Notes under the pieces: generated by a model
What the model was told of the DNA's origin: nothing
The model's input: the letters and a program-made list of their open reading frames with translations, nothing else
Database searches by the model: none
Assembly (NCBI GenBank): GCA_007922195.1
Contig: ML682005.1
Span: 39,377,390 to 39,441,389, forward strand
Direction: 5' to 3'
DNA length: 64,000 nt
Source: Podocnemis expansa
Lineage: Eukaryota > Chordata > Testudines > Podocnemididae
Shown here: piece after piece, positions 21,373 to 33,422 of the stretch
Layout of the letters: every line of letters begins with the position of its first letter
Numbering within the stretch: position 1 is the stretch's first letter
Position numbers and translations under genes: made by a program

Positions 21373-22648
21373 TTCCAAAGGGAGCAGCCGTGTTAATCTA
21401 GTTCAGAAAAACAATCAAGGAATCCTGTGGCACTTTAAGACTAACAGATTTATTTATCGCATGAGCTTTCATGGCAGAAAATCCCACTTCGTTAGGTGCT
21501 TTGAAGATGGGGGAATTTACAGAATGGGAGGAAATAAATGCAGGGATTGTAAGTCATGGGTTCAGGTCAGACTGTAACAGCAAATCAAAGCCATTGTTCA
21601 GATTCCAACACTGGAGAACAGCATATAGGGCACGTCTACACAGACCATTTTATTCCAGAATCGGTCCTTTCGAAAGGACCGATTTCAAAATAAAACCCTT
21701 ATTTTGAAAGGGCTCCTTTAGAAATAAGGGAAACCGTGGGATCGAAAAGATCGTTATTTCGAAACGGATGTTTCGAAATAACAGCAATGGGACCGCTGTT
21801 TCGAACCGTTGTTTCGAAACAATGGTGTTGTTTTGAAACAACGGGTCTAAAGCCGTTATTTCAAAACATCCATTTTGAAATAACGGTCTTTTCGGGGGGG
21901 TAGGTTTTACTTTTTCGGAAGGATGATCCTTATTTCGAAAGGACGAGGTCCGTCCTTTCGAAATAAGGAAACGCCATGTAGACTAAATTTTTTTTATTTC
22001 AAAATAACGTGTGTTATTTCAAAATAAAAGAGCCGTGTAGACGTGCCCATAGAGGAAGATGAGGTCAAATCACCTGTTATAATGAGATTAAAATCCAAAG
22101 TCCCTATTAAGACCTCAAGCAATGCAATCAAATTTGCAAATAAATTCAGGGCTTCTTGTTTGTTTTGGAGAAAATACTGGTAAGTCTTGCCAGTAGGAGA
22201 ACACATCAATCTCCCTGGACAATCAGTAACAGACTTGAAAGTTGCCATACTTCAACAAAAAAAAAAACTTCAAAACCAGACTTCAGCATGAAACTGCAGA
22301 CTGGAGCTGATTTGCAAACTTGACACAATCAGACTGGGTCTGAATAGGGACTTAGAATGGTTAGCACATTACAAAAAGTGATTGTCCCTGTTCACACATT
22401 CTCTCCCTTTGATCACCTGGTGTGAATGGGCCCCATCTGCCTCCTTAACTGACTTTGCTAACACTTACCCTCCTCCATCCTGAAATGTGTATATATATGT
22501 CTCAACTCTAGTTTCCACTTCATGCACCTGACAAAGTACTTTGTGCCCCACGAAAGCTTATCCCCAAAACAATCTGTTAGTCTTTACAGTTCCACAGGAC
22601 TCTCATTGTTTTTGCTGTGCACAGACTAACATGGCTACTCCTCTGGAA
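21373..22648. mobile_element. long composite SINE-like element, heads at both ends
   Basis: The left end is a plus-strand SINE head (TTCCAAAGGGAGCAGCCGTG) with a full tail arm. The right end is a minus-strand arm (TCTGTTAGTCTTTACAG) and head (GGCTACTCCTCTGGAA). Between them are AACTTCAAAACCAGACTTC and CCAGTAGGAGAACACATCAA, words I associate with a longer turtle repeat. It is split by a palindromic MITE (21628-22048). I see no target duplication, so it may be one long inverted-end element or two SINE-like insertions meeting tail to tail. Confidence 0.65.
21628..22048. mobile_element. palindrome-rich MITE with TTTCGAAATAA units
   Basis: The ends GGGCACGTCTACAC and GTGTAGACGTGCCC are perfect 14-base inverted repeats flanked by ATA on both sides. 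The interior is a chain of palindromes such as GGTCCTTTCGAAAGGACC and GTTATTTCGAAAT/ATTTCGAAATAAC. No coding capacity. It belongs with the elements at 9989-10372 and 12388-12758 in design, though not in end sequence. Confidence 0.85.
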
Positions 22649-22915
22649 ATTCTCTCCTTTTTATTTATTTGGATTGTTGTGGAGCAATTTTGATAATACA
22701 AAAGCTAGAGGAAATATTGGACATGACAAAATAAATTAATAATATAAATAAATAGTGGAACTATCAATCTCCTTTTTTACATTTGCATCTTGTTCATCAT
22801 CCCCTTTAAACTGATTGGACAATATTTGTCATTTTTTTACAGTTAGCCATTATTGGTGGTGATGAGTGTATGATTGAGTCTGAGGTTAGTTGGTATAACT
22901 TGTGTGTGTGTCTAA

Positions 22916-23293
22916 GATCTGGTCTATACTACAGAGTTAGGTTGATGTAAAGCAGCTTATCTCAACCTAACTATGAAAACATCTACACTTAAATTTCGTT
23001 CCCACCTACATATCTGTCCCACCATGCCGACTTAATAACTACATCCTCAAAAGTGGCATAGAGTTAAGATAGATGTAAATGGGTCAATGCAGCATCAGTG
23101 CAAATGCTTCATTGCTTGCATCAACTGTTACTGACTTTCTGGAGCTATCCCCCAATGCTCCACAGTGACAGTACAATCCATACAAGTGCTCCTACTGAGG
23201 ACCTACATGGCCAACACAAGGAGCAAAGTACAGACAAGCAAAAGTGATGCAATTACGGTGAGGTCAACTTAATTTTGTAGTGTAGACATGGCT
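22916..23293. mobile_element. PIF/Harbinger-like MITE with TAA duplication
   Basis: TAA flanks both sides (22913-22915 and 23294-23296). The ends GATCTGGTCTATACTACA and, complemented, AGCCATGTCTACACTACA are inverted repeats with four mismatches. The 3-base TAA duplication and GTCTACACTA end fit Chompy-type PIF/Harbinger MITEs. Subterminal GTTAGGTTGATGTAA and its relatives recur inverted near the right end (GAGGTCAACTTAA). No transposase. Confidence 0.82.
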
Positions 23294-23296
23294 TAA

Positions 23297-23827
23297 GTGA
23301 TGGCAAGGCATAAAAAAACGTGTGGTGCCATTTTACAAATTGAAATATATTTAGGGTCAGCAAACATTCAAATTCATATGCACCAGGTGATTTGGAAGTC
23401 CATAAAAAAACACTGTGGTATTATGATATTCAATTTCAGAAGCAAAAGGTAGGAGCAGGTATTTCTCTTCTCTTCTCCTTTATCTGCCAAGAGAGTAAGG
23501 CAGAGAAAGCTTTTATCTCTCTTTCACTGCTGGACACACACTCACCTCTGAATGGGCATGAGCTACTATATTTTTTCAAATAATTTTATAGACTTTTGGT
23601 AATTCCCCAAAGTGATACCCTCAGACAACTCATGAAAAGGAAAATACTAGGTCAAGAGTAAAGTTTTATCTCCATTCATGCTATAGGCAGGATCTTGGAC
23701 TAGCAATAATGTTATTGTATGACATTACCTCGTTTTTATCAGGAGAGAACAGGAACCAGTAGGGATGGGTGTTTTTATATTGGGAGTTGGAAACATAGAG
23801 CCATAGTTTGAAATTCTCCCAGCCTCT
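23297..23827. other. no gene or named repeat recognised
   Basis: AT-rich; the longest frame (23392-23583) has no recognisable homology. Confidence 0.5.
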
Positions 23828-23940
23828 GATCCTGCAAAGACTTAGGAATGTACTTAATTATGCAATACAAGTTGTCCTACTGAAGTTAATAAAATTACTC
23901 TCAATGCATAAAAATATATGCATAAGTCTTTGCAGGGGTC
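23828..23940. repeat. palindromic amniote repeat, about 113 bp
   Basis: Begins GATCCTGCAAAGACTTA and ends TAAGTCTTTGCAGGGGTC, forming an inverted repeat, with AATGCATAAAAATATATGCAT near the right end. I remember this type as common in turtles and birds but cannot name it. Confidence 0.55.
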
Positions 23941-24867
23941 TCCGCTAAAGTCCTAGGGTATAAGAGTCATTCCCCATCAAATGATCCAAAGGAGAGTCAG
24001 CAGACATGGCAGAAATTGGGCTATGCTGTTTCTCCTTGCTTTGTAATTGCATTTGCACACCAGCATGTGTTGGAATTAGATACTGTACTAAATAACAGAG
24101 GAGACAGTAAATTGACAATAAAAATGAATGTCTCTGAAACTGATGGAGTAAAAGGGGTATGATATCACTGGCAGTCAGTCTTAGTGCATACAAGCAGACA
24201 GAATGCAAACATTACAAAGACAAGAAACTTTCTCCAACCAGGAAGTGCTGTCTGGCTGCCTCTCCTCTTAACACTATTGATTATGCTCCCAAAAGGTCAT
24301 AAATTACTGGAAGAGTTATTTTTAAGAATATTTGCTGAGCTTGACCTGTCAAGAGAGGTTAATCTAATGACTTCCCTACCTTCAGCTAGTAATAGAATAG
24401 AGCTAGATTTCTTCTTTCGGGCTGTTAAAAGCCTCCTTGTCTTTTAGGTTTATCGCAACTTGTTAAAAAAAATAAAGATGAGTCAGATGACAAAATGGAC
24501 AGTTGACGGAGCAAAAGACTGGACCTAACATTTCCACTGATAAAGAATGGCTGGCTCATACAAATGGAGCTGCATCATATCTTTAGTATGGGAATCTGCT
24601 TGCTGGATTAATCTTTCCATTCAGAAAACATTCTCTGAAATAAAGCTTTGGAGGGCTTAATTCATGGTTGTTTCATAGAAACAACAAATGTTTATTTTAA
24701 CTAGTAGGGCTAAATTTTCTTTAAAAACTATATTTGTGGGGCAGGAGGAGTAATAAAACAACAAAACGAAACAAAAATCCCAACCAAACCAAAGGCATCA
24801 GTTATAACTAGGTATGGATCAGTTGTTTCTTTTCCATCTATTTTGATGTTTTAAGTTGCTATCTCTT
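23941..24867. other. no gene seen; possible conserved stretch at 24230-24520
   Basis: The segment 24230-24520 is free of recognisable repeats and dense in homeodomain-like ATTA words and GATGAGTCAGATGACA (AP-1-like TGAGTCA). Function is not shown by sequence alone. Confidence 0.4.
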
Positions 24868-25096
24868 GAAGTTCCCAATGGGTAGCTGTGTTAATCTAGT
24901 TCAGCAAAACAAGCAAGGACTCCTGTGGCACTTAAAGACTAACAAATTTATTTATTGCATGAGCTTTCATGGAAGAAAATCCCACTTCATCAGATGCTTT
25001 AATGAAAAAGTGTCTGATGTAGTGGGATTTTCTCCCATGAAAGCTCATGTGATAAATAAATTTGTTAATCTTTAAGGGCCACAGGACTCATTGCTT
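24868..25096 (+). mobile_element. fold-back SINE copy
   Basis: Head (TTCCCAATGGGTAGCTGTG, 24872 on), arm (GGCACTTAAAGACTAACAAA ... CACTTCATCAGATGC), short spacer AATGAAAAA, then the arm inverted (GTGGGATTTTCTCCCATG ... TTAATCTTTAAGGGCC). The arms of about 85 bases can pair. Flanks CTATCTCTT (24859-24867) and CTATCCCTT (25097-25105) are a 9-base duplication with one mismatch. Confidence 0.85.
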
Positions 25097-25106
25097 CTAT
25101 CCCTTT

Positions 25107-28100
25107 AAATAAATACATAGGATGAAGTATGCAACACAATTTATGCCTTATCTACAGTCCTGTATGCAAAATTTGAAAGAGAATTATAAAGAGAATGATA
25201 CTGCAAATAAAAAGAAGGATGAATTCTGATTTGTTGCTCTGGAGTAAATATGTAGTTACTCCAGGGTAACCAAGATCACAGTTTGGCTCAAAGTTTGGGA
25301 AATGCTTTGCAGAAAGAGTTAGACCATTGAGGGACTGAGGGTACAACGGCTCTACTATGGTCAATAAAGGGAAATAACCTATCAAGATGAAGTGCTATGG
25401 CTCACCCAGTCTTCCACCTCACCTGTAGTTAACCTGAGATCAAAAGGGCCTACAGTATGGCCATTCCTGGGTGGAAGAGCTTTGTATGGATTCTCTAGCC
25501 AGAGCTTAGGAACCTTTGGATGTTTTTGCTCTGGTCTTGTTTTTCACAGTAATTTATTTCATTAAGTATTTATTTATTTCATGTAGCATTCAACAAATGG
25601 AAGAATAAAGCTTTAAAGCCTGCATAAGTGCTATTTGGTTTCAATGGTACTTTGATTTCTTTTTTCTTTCGTACTTAGAGGCAGATCAGATTAATTTTAC
25701 GGCAGCTGAAAATCATGCAAATATAGTTTAGAAAGAGGCATTTAATTCTTTATTGCTCTTGCACACAACACAAATATCACCTCCAGTACTAACACTGCTA
25801 AGTGTTTTTAGTGTTATTCCACTATACAGTACATCACAATGTTAATTTTCCACATTACTTTATTCCTTCTGTAGCCCATATTTTACAACAGAGAAAACAA
25901 ACGGCTTGTAATTACACTGCATGCCAGGACAAATTAAGTAAACACGCATTTTTAATGCTTTTGGCTGTTAGGGTGAGAAACAAAGGGCTCTGGTTAAGGT
26001 CAATATTAGAGTTATGCAATTGCTCTGGGATACAAAAGACAAACGCCAGTGATTGAATGCTGGTAAAATGGAAACTGTCCATTCAGTGCGATGTGGCTGA
26101 TCTCTTGAAAATAATGCACTGCCTTTGAAACTAGGTCACTTCTCTACTTTGTTCTCATTTTCTTTCAGAATAATACTGATACCAATAATAAATAATAATA
26201 ATAAACTAATGGGAAAATCTATTGTGTCATTAGTGAAGTGATTAATCAGCAAAAAGTAAATTAAAGTGTAAATTTGGGCTCAACCTATAGCTGTACATGA
26301 AAACATTACTCTTTCAGTACTGGTGGGTGGTGCTGATAAATCTTAATAGCAGCTATAAGGGAAACCAAATTTTGCTCTCATGGATACGTGTATAAATTCT
26401 ATTTAAATGGGGTTACACTAGTGTAATGGAGAGGATATATTGAGTGGATGATTTTAATATTTTGGCTGGGGAAAGAATGCTAAATAACATTAGATGTTTT
26501 CTTCTTTAATGGTAGAGGTGGCCTTGGTTCACAGAATTTAAATGCACATCAAGATTTTGAACACCTTGCATTTTGGAGGATATCAGATCCCAGGATTTTG
26601 TCAGCCAGTTACAGAGATAGGGATGTGATCCAAACTTTTGGTTCATGTCCATGTCTAGTTAGTTTCATTGTTTCTCCTTTGTTCCAAGCACAGGGCACCT
26701 ACTTTTTCAGTATCACCTTCACTAATGAAGACACCAAGCACAGGTTAAAAATTAAAAAATCATGTCATAATGATCCTTGGCAAGAGGATGAGACACAGAA
26801 ATAACTATATGTGATAGATGTCAGTCACATCACTTAAAACTGTAGTGGATGGTGTGCCCATACCATAGTGATGGGTCTGGTAACAGAATCTGGGCTTAAG
26901 AGGAGTCTTTTGTAAAATTTCAGCAGTCTTTTAAGACAGTCAAGGTACATTCCCTAAGAAATAAGGAAAAACAGAGCTGTGCCATTAGGCCCATATCTGT
27001 CCTGGAATATATGTGTTCTGTTGCTGGAGAGATTCATTCAGAACCAGCTCATGTTACTTTCACTTTTCCTTTTCTGTGTCTATCATGCCATGTCTACTGT
27101 TACTTTAATGATATAAGGGAACATTCAGAAGAAACACACAAAGAATGCATCTGTGCCAGCACCTCTTAAAATCTAGAATGGGAGCTGAATTAAAGCTGCT
27201 ATAATAGATGCTGTATTCTGAAATATAAATTCAGTTTCCTGCATGATAAGAAAAATAAAGCAGGTTGTCTAGTAACTTCCTTTAGCTTCTTTGCAAATTA
27301 TATTCTCTTGCAAAAATAATTGTCATGCTATAAAACATTCTGTACTTGAATATGTGCATGATGTGTAATTCTCTGTGTCTCCCATTCAGTGCAACTCCTG
27401 TGAGTGCAATTCAGGCTGTTGATCAGGGTGAATTTGCAGAAGTGGGTGAGGAGTTTCAAAGGAAAGCAGGAGAAGATAAGAAAAGAAAGGATGTCTGAGA
27501 CATAGGAATAAAGTTAAGACTTAGCACCGGAGAGTCGGAAGGTAAGTGTTGAGAGATGATAGAAGACTGGATAAGAGGTATGGATCTTGACTAGGAGAAG
27601 GCCATAAGTGACTGAAAAGAAGGATAATAATGTGGTGAAGATGATAACATATGTCCATGTACTCGGATGCTGGGTGCTCCTACTTCTGTTGAACAAAATG
27701 CACCTGGGCATAGATAAACCTATGATAAATTACTGCACCATACCTAAATATTAGGAGCTAGTTTTAAATAGGACAGTCCTCTGTTCTTGAAAGGAATTGC
27801 TGAAAATGCTATTAATATCTGCTATTGGAAATGTAATTGCTATTTAGTATTCTTACTGCCTTATATCATAATGATAATTATAATACCTTACATTTATAAA
27901 GCAGTTCTCAGCCTGAATAATTCCACTGAATCAATATAAATCACTTCACACACCACTGAAATGCAACCACCTTTGCATATGTTTGCTAGCACAATGAAAA
28001 TGCATTCAATTGCTAGGATATTGATCCTAATTTAGTAATTGAATATATTTCCAGGGAAGAGTCTTTAGTTCGCTAGCTGTATTTCAGGATGGGAGCACAT

Positions 28101-29634
28101 TTTCTATTGATGTGTGTGACTCTATATTCATTCCTATAATAATACAGTTCTGAATGATTTATCAAATTTTGCCCTACTATGTGAAAATGTGTCTCACATT
28201 CAGTGGCTAATAGTGCATTCTATTTACAGCAGTGTGTGTTCATACAACAAAATGGTTTTAAAATGCTGTTTATTTTAGCTTGCATATTGACCTTTTTAAT
28301 TTTCCATTTGGACATTTTATAGCATATGATCTGCTGAATATGCAAACTGGAAATTTGCAGTACTGCACCACTAATTTTCTGAATTGAAAAGCTGTTTTCT
28401 AGAATCAAAGGTCATAAAGCCCTTGTAAAAGTTTAGTGAATAGGGCCCATAACCTATTGATTCCCTTGTATTTAATCCAATTCACTTTAGTCAGTGCACA
28501 CAATAAATAATGATACTGGTGTTATGAGGAGCTTTCCTTCCTTATGAACAACTATTCACTTGTATCCTGCAATAATGATGTCACTGATTTAGAGAGGTTG
28601 CCCAAGTTACCTTATTAATTAGACGATGCATTATGTCTATTGCAAAACATTGTTCTGGCTGTGAACTATCACTGCCAAAGGACCTCTAAAAGACAAAGAA
28701 TTCTATTTTGCAAAATCTAGTTAACATATCAAAGAGCAGTAAATGTGTAAATTGCTGTCATAAGGAATCTTTTATTGCTTTTCCTTTTCATGATGGCATC
28801 CCTCCCCCATCCCTTCTATTCTATCCACTTTGACAAGATTACTCATTGGAAAGAAGAGCAGCTATTTATGTTCTTCAGATGTTTACCTTCAGCAAAAGAC
28901 ATTTCAAAGAGAGTTTATGGGACTTCCCTCTCCCAGCACACATTTAAAACCCATTGTTGTGATTGATGGGTCTTTCCTGCAGATTTAATAAATATAAGCA
29001 AAAGCCAGACCCTTTTTTAGGCCAGCTGCCTGAATACTAGGCACATAGCTCATGGGTGGCCTAGATAGGTTGGACTCTTAAAGAAATGCCTAAATGACTG
29101 TTGAATGCCTTCTTTTTGTTTCCACACATTTTCTGCGGGAGCATGCACAATATTTTATTCTGTTGTCTTTCGCTGTAGATGGCATTGATCTCTTAAGTGT
29201 ATCCCACAATACTGTTGTGATCTTGTATGCAAGAACTGCATAAGAGACAAGACTGTCCAGTGTTAGATTTAGAATGAACTGGTTCAATGAACTGTGGGAG
29301 CTTTTCCACAGAATATTACGACGAATGTATGGAGTTAAGGATTTTCAGAACTTGAGCTAAATGACTGGTCAGAGCAGTGACACTTTAAAAACAGTTATTT
29401 CCAGAGAGACCATCTAGAAGAATGATTTCGAGTGAGGGCATTACAGCATCAGCTAGAACTAATTGATAATATTATGGCATAACACTTCCATGGAAGTAGT
29501 ATGTCATGCAAGCAATATTTAGTGACGAGCTTAACAGATGACTGTTCCTTTTGTCAGTACACCCAAGATGATACAGGTACAGATAGTCAGTATGTTGGTA
29601 TTGCCAGGTGGGTCCCATTCTAATTATATGTAGA
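25107..29634. other. 4.5 kb apparently repeat-free AT-rich sequence, no gene seen
   Basis: No transposon that I can bound lies here, in contrast to most of the window. The stretch 25540-26130 contains an octamer-like CATGCAAAT, GATTAATTTTA and other ATTA-type homeodomain words; 27880-28100 has a similar character. No open frame above 84 codons. It could be regulatory or merely unique. Confidence 0.5.

Positions 29635-29670
<36 letters not shown>
29635..29670. repeat. (GT)n microsatellite
   Basis: About 18 uninterrupted TG dinucleotides. Confidence 0.97.
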
Positions 29671-29672
<2 letters not shown>

Positions 29673-30080
29673 ATGATCATGTCTCTATGTCTTTATGTTT
29701 CACTGAGCAACAGATCATCTGCAATCTTTTTCAGTTTCCAATGTGAAATGAACATAGTCTTTAATTTTCAAAAAAGCTGACAGAACTGATTTGAGTCAGG
29801 CCTTCTACAAGCTTCCACCATAACTGCAGCAACACACCTCAGTCATGACCTGTAATGCCTGAGTTACTAAAGTCATGTGGCTCATGGGGTAGAGGGTGTC
29901 AGTTATATCGTATAACTAAAGAGTCAATAGCAGGATGCAACCACCAAGCTTGTATATGAAAAATCACTTGTAAAGCTATTGCTTCATCTGCTGTAGCATG
30001 TTTCCCCATAAAATCTAAATTATGTGCTGCATTTTCAGGTGCAATTCAAATTATTGCACTTAAATTTCAGATTCAAATAC
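29671..30080. other. no gene or named repeat recognised
   Basis: Mixed composition; nothing bounded. Confidence 0.5.
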
Positions 30081-30093
30081 ACTGCTTCTTTTC

Positions 30094-30326
30094 AAGTTCC
30101 AAAGGGGCAGCCGTGTTAGTCTAGTAAAACAAAAAAAAGTAAGGAATCTTGTGGCACTTAAAGACTAACAGATTTATTTATCGCATGAGCTTTCATGGGA
30201 GAAACTCCCACTTCGTCAGATGCTTTGAAGAGGAGAAGCATCTGATGAAGTGGGATTTTCTCCCATGAAAGCTCATGCGATAAATAAATCTGTTAGTCTT
30301 TAAGTACCACAAGACTCCTTGCTTTT
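30094..30326 (+). mobile_element. fold-back SINE copy with 13-bp TSD
   Basis: The best-preserved copy. Head TTCCAAAGGGGCAGCCGTG, arm from AAGTAAGGAATCTTGTGGCA to CGTCAGATGC, spacer TTTGAAGAGGAGAA, then the arm inverted from GCATCTGATGAAG to AAGACTCCTTGC, ending TTTT. The arms of about 95 bases are nearly perfect complements. The flanks ACTGCTTCTTTTC at 30081-30093 and 30327-30339 are an exact 13-base duplication, so head and both arms were inserted together. Confidence 0.92.
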
Positions 30327-30339
30327 ACTGCTTCTTTTC

Positions 30340-33300
30340 TTCTTTTCAGGGGCAAACATGCACAAGGTCTGAACATGGGAGGGAGGGGAGAGGAGAATGC
30401 GTTCTGAGTCATCCTGAGGTGCACAGAAGTGCAGCTTGTCTTCCAAAGTTGGAATGCAGAGTCACTGTTAGGGATGGAGCCAAGGATCTGCAGGTCTGGG
30501 CTCTAAGCTGGAAGGGGCATATTGACTAGCCAAGTTTAGAACCAGTTATTATCAGTGGTGGGGGAAAGGGAGCGAAGCAACCCACAAGAGAAAGCTAGGG
30601 GAGTAAGGGCTAGGGGGGAACTCTTGTAGGGCTGGGAGCTAAGAATAAAAGCTGCTTCCTAGTATAGGTGATGCCTTGTATGTTCTTCTGGTTGATTCTG
30701 GCCCTGACTGCACTAAACAGCAGCAGTTGTGCTATGAGTTTGAGTGCAGTCTGCAACATACAGAAAAAGTGGCCATTCCATTCTACATCCCTACCCAGTC
30801 CAGCACAGGTGAGTCTCTCACTTACTTCTATTGACCAAGCAAGCCAGAAAAGGAAAATGTAGTCTATTGGTCATGGCTGATAGCATCTCCCCACTCTTTC
30901 AGCTCTTTGCTGTGACCCTGATTCCTTCAGATAAGAGGGGGACAGCCAGAGGGACCTTAGCAGCTACTAAACAGTAAAATGCTATAGCATCTTTGTCACA
31001 CTGGAGCTGGTGTATCCCCTAAGTGACAGTTTAGCATTGGTATCCTAGCTTTAAACTTTTATGGTAGCAACTGAATATTGTATATTGGCAATGCAAAGAT
31101 CACGGTCTATAAATACTGCACCTGTGTGAATAGGGCCTGCTTAGGGAAAATGAATGTGTGCAAATAAAGGAGGTTCACCCTGGATTGGGCTCAGCCCCTG
31201 TATTCATTTCTTAAGTTTGCTTTGTATGTTGCTAGGTGGATCTGAGCTCCAAAATCCTAGTTCAGCTCTGAATTTCCCCAAAGAATGAGTAGCTTTGGCT
31301 CTGGTGTTGCCATCTGTATCCATCTTCTGCATCTCAGAGAGGTTCTTTAGATCTTCTAAACCACTAGCCAGCTTCTTGTGATGCCCTGAAATACGCACTA
31401 GTTGAAAAGGGCAAAAATAAGTTCTCTCTTCTACCCGTTCCTCTCAAATATGGCTTAAAGAGACTATGGCTTGGCAGTTGTTCTTATGCCATATACTAGT
31501 GCCATGCAGAAAAATTTGTATCACTCTGGATCTAAACATACTAAAGTTTGAGGATATTGCCATCCAAAATTGTGGGTCACACCTATCTCTGACATTGCCG
31601 TGAGCACAGGTGCCTTACAACCAGTGGCAAAACATTCAAAAAACAAAGTATGTTAGATTCATTTGAGTAATCTGACTTGTCCCCACCCACCTTTATGTTT
31701 AGATTTTCTCCTAAATAGTGCAGTATGGAAAATGTATGCTAAAAAGAAAAGTCTCGCAGTTTTTATACTTGGATGTTTTAGGGTGTATTTCCAAGGGTGA
31801 TAGCTAAGATCAGACTTGCTTACTTGCCAGTAGGGGAAGCCCTAAAAAATAGGGATTTCAGGGACTGGACAGACTGAGTTCATCTTACCCAACCAGTAGG
31901 CAGACTGCAATTCAGCATCTCCATGGCTGCTATTCCAGCCAGTGTCTTGAAACAGTGGCCCCTTCTCCTACACGGCTTACCCTGTGATTATGGGCTTTCA
32001 GACCCTTTAATATGTGTGAGTACAAAGTCAGTAGGTCTATCCCTAGTCTGCTTGGGGCCAGTGTGCAAGAGAGGAGGAGTGAGAGATGAAGACCTGCGTG
32101 ACTGCTTACCCTGCTTCACAGAGAGAGTTTAAACAGTTAAGAGAGCCTTGTGCATTCCCACCCTACCCCCACTCCCACAAACCTGGGTGAATTTCATCCT
32201 GAGAGAATAATCTGCAAGATTTATGTATGTCAGCTACTTGTTTACATCTCCTCCATGTAAATTACAAAACTACTTAAGGAAATCTTCCACAAGACTATTG
32301 GGACTATTCCTCTTTTGTCACTAACAAGAAAACAACAGCTTGTATTGTATCGAAAGCGGGTGAAATCAATCTTCAAATGATCCCTAATTTCTCTATGCTG
32401 CCCCTCTTAAATTATGTAGCACATCAGTGGAAGTGGGACAGGAAGCATTAAAGATGTCTGAAACCATTGTTCAAGATTGCTGATATCTTGCTATATATCT
32501 TTTTGTTTTGCTTTTAGTTTCCTCTTCTAGTACGAAAAAGTCTTAGAATATTTAATGGAACTTCTAAAGCAACCTACAGAATATTATATCTTGAATATCG
32601 TTCTCTGCTGAATACGGTATGTTTTTTCATAAAAGTCTGAGTTAATGCCTTCGTTTAGGGAAATGATATGATGGTCCATAGTCCAATTGTGTTACATAAA
32701 CACTCTAGCCTTCAGTACAGGCTTGGATTTCAACAATATCAACACAACACAGATCACAGGCATTGGAGACGTCTAAAAAAGAAAAAAGAGATCAGATACC
32801 AAGTCAGATTTCTTCTTAAACAGATCTGGATTCTCTTCTTAATCATAGCAAAATCCTTTGAATAATCTGGGCATATGTTCACTTTTAAAATTAAAATGTG
32901 TTCTCTTCACAACTAAGCACTTCAAACTGCATCTGAAGGAAAATAAGTTACAACCTAAGAAATTTGTTGGTTTTTGAGTGCAAGTATTAAAAATTCCATG
33001 AAGTCACAGTAGCATCTCTAAGCATATTCAGCTCAGTTAAGTGGTACCTGATGGAATCAAAAACACAACTGCAAAGTCACTTTCAGATTTCATTTAGGCT
33101 TTTTTGGGATGGGGGGAGGACTTTTAGATACAGTATTGTTCCAAAACTGTGTCAAATGAAACAATGACTGAACTGCAAAGACTACAGCACTTTAGCTGGC
33201 AACTTCTGCTGATTAGGGGAGAGAGTATGTTTATCTGAGTCAGGAAGAGTGACTCTTGTTTTATAATCACTACTAGGACTTGTGTTTTTTCCAATCTGTT

Positions 33301-33414
33301 AAAATATCACTGATTTTTATGTGCAATACCAAAGACTGAAAGAACAATAATCTGTGGGGTGCAAAGTCCATGAGTGTGCCTCAAATAATTTGTGAATGAA
33401 TTTTCTGATGGTTA
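30340..33414. other. no gene or named repeat recognised
   Basis: About 3 kb of mixed sequence. 30360-30660 is GC-richer and purine-rich. Frames up to 69 codons only (31923-32132), none recognisable. Confidence 0.5.
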
Positions 33415-33422
33415 TTGTAAGG

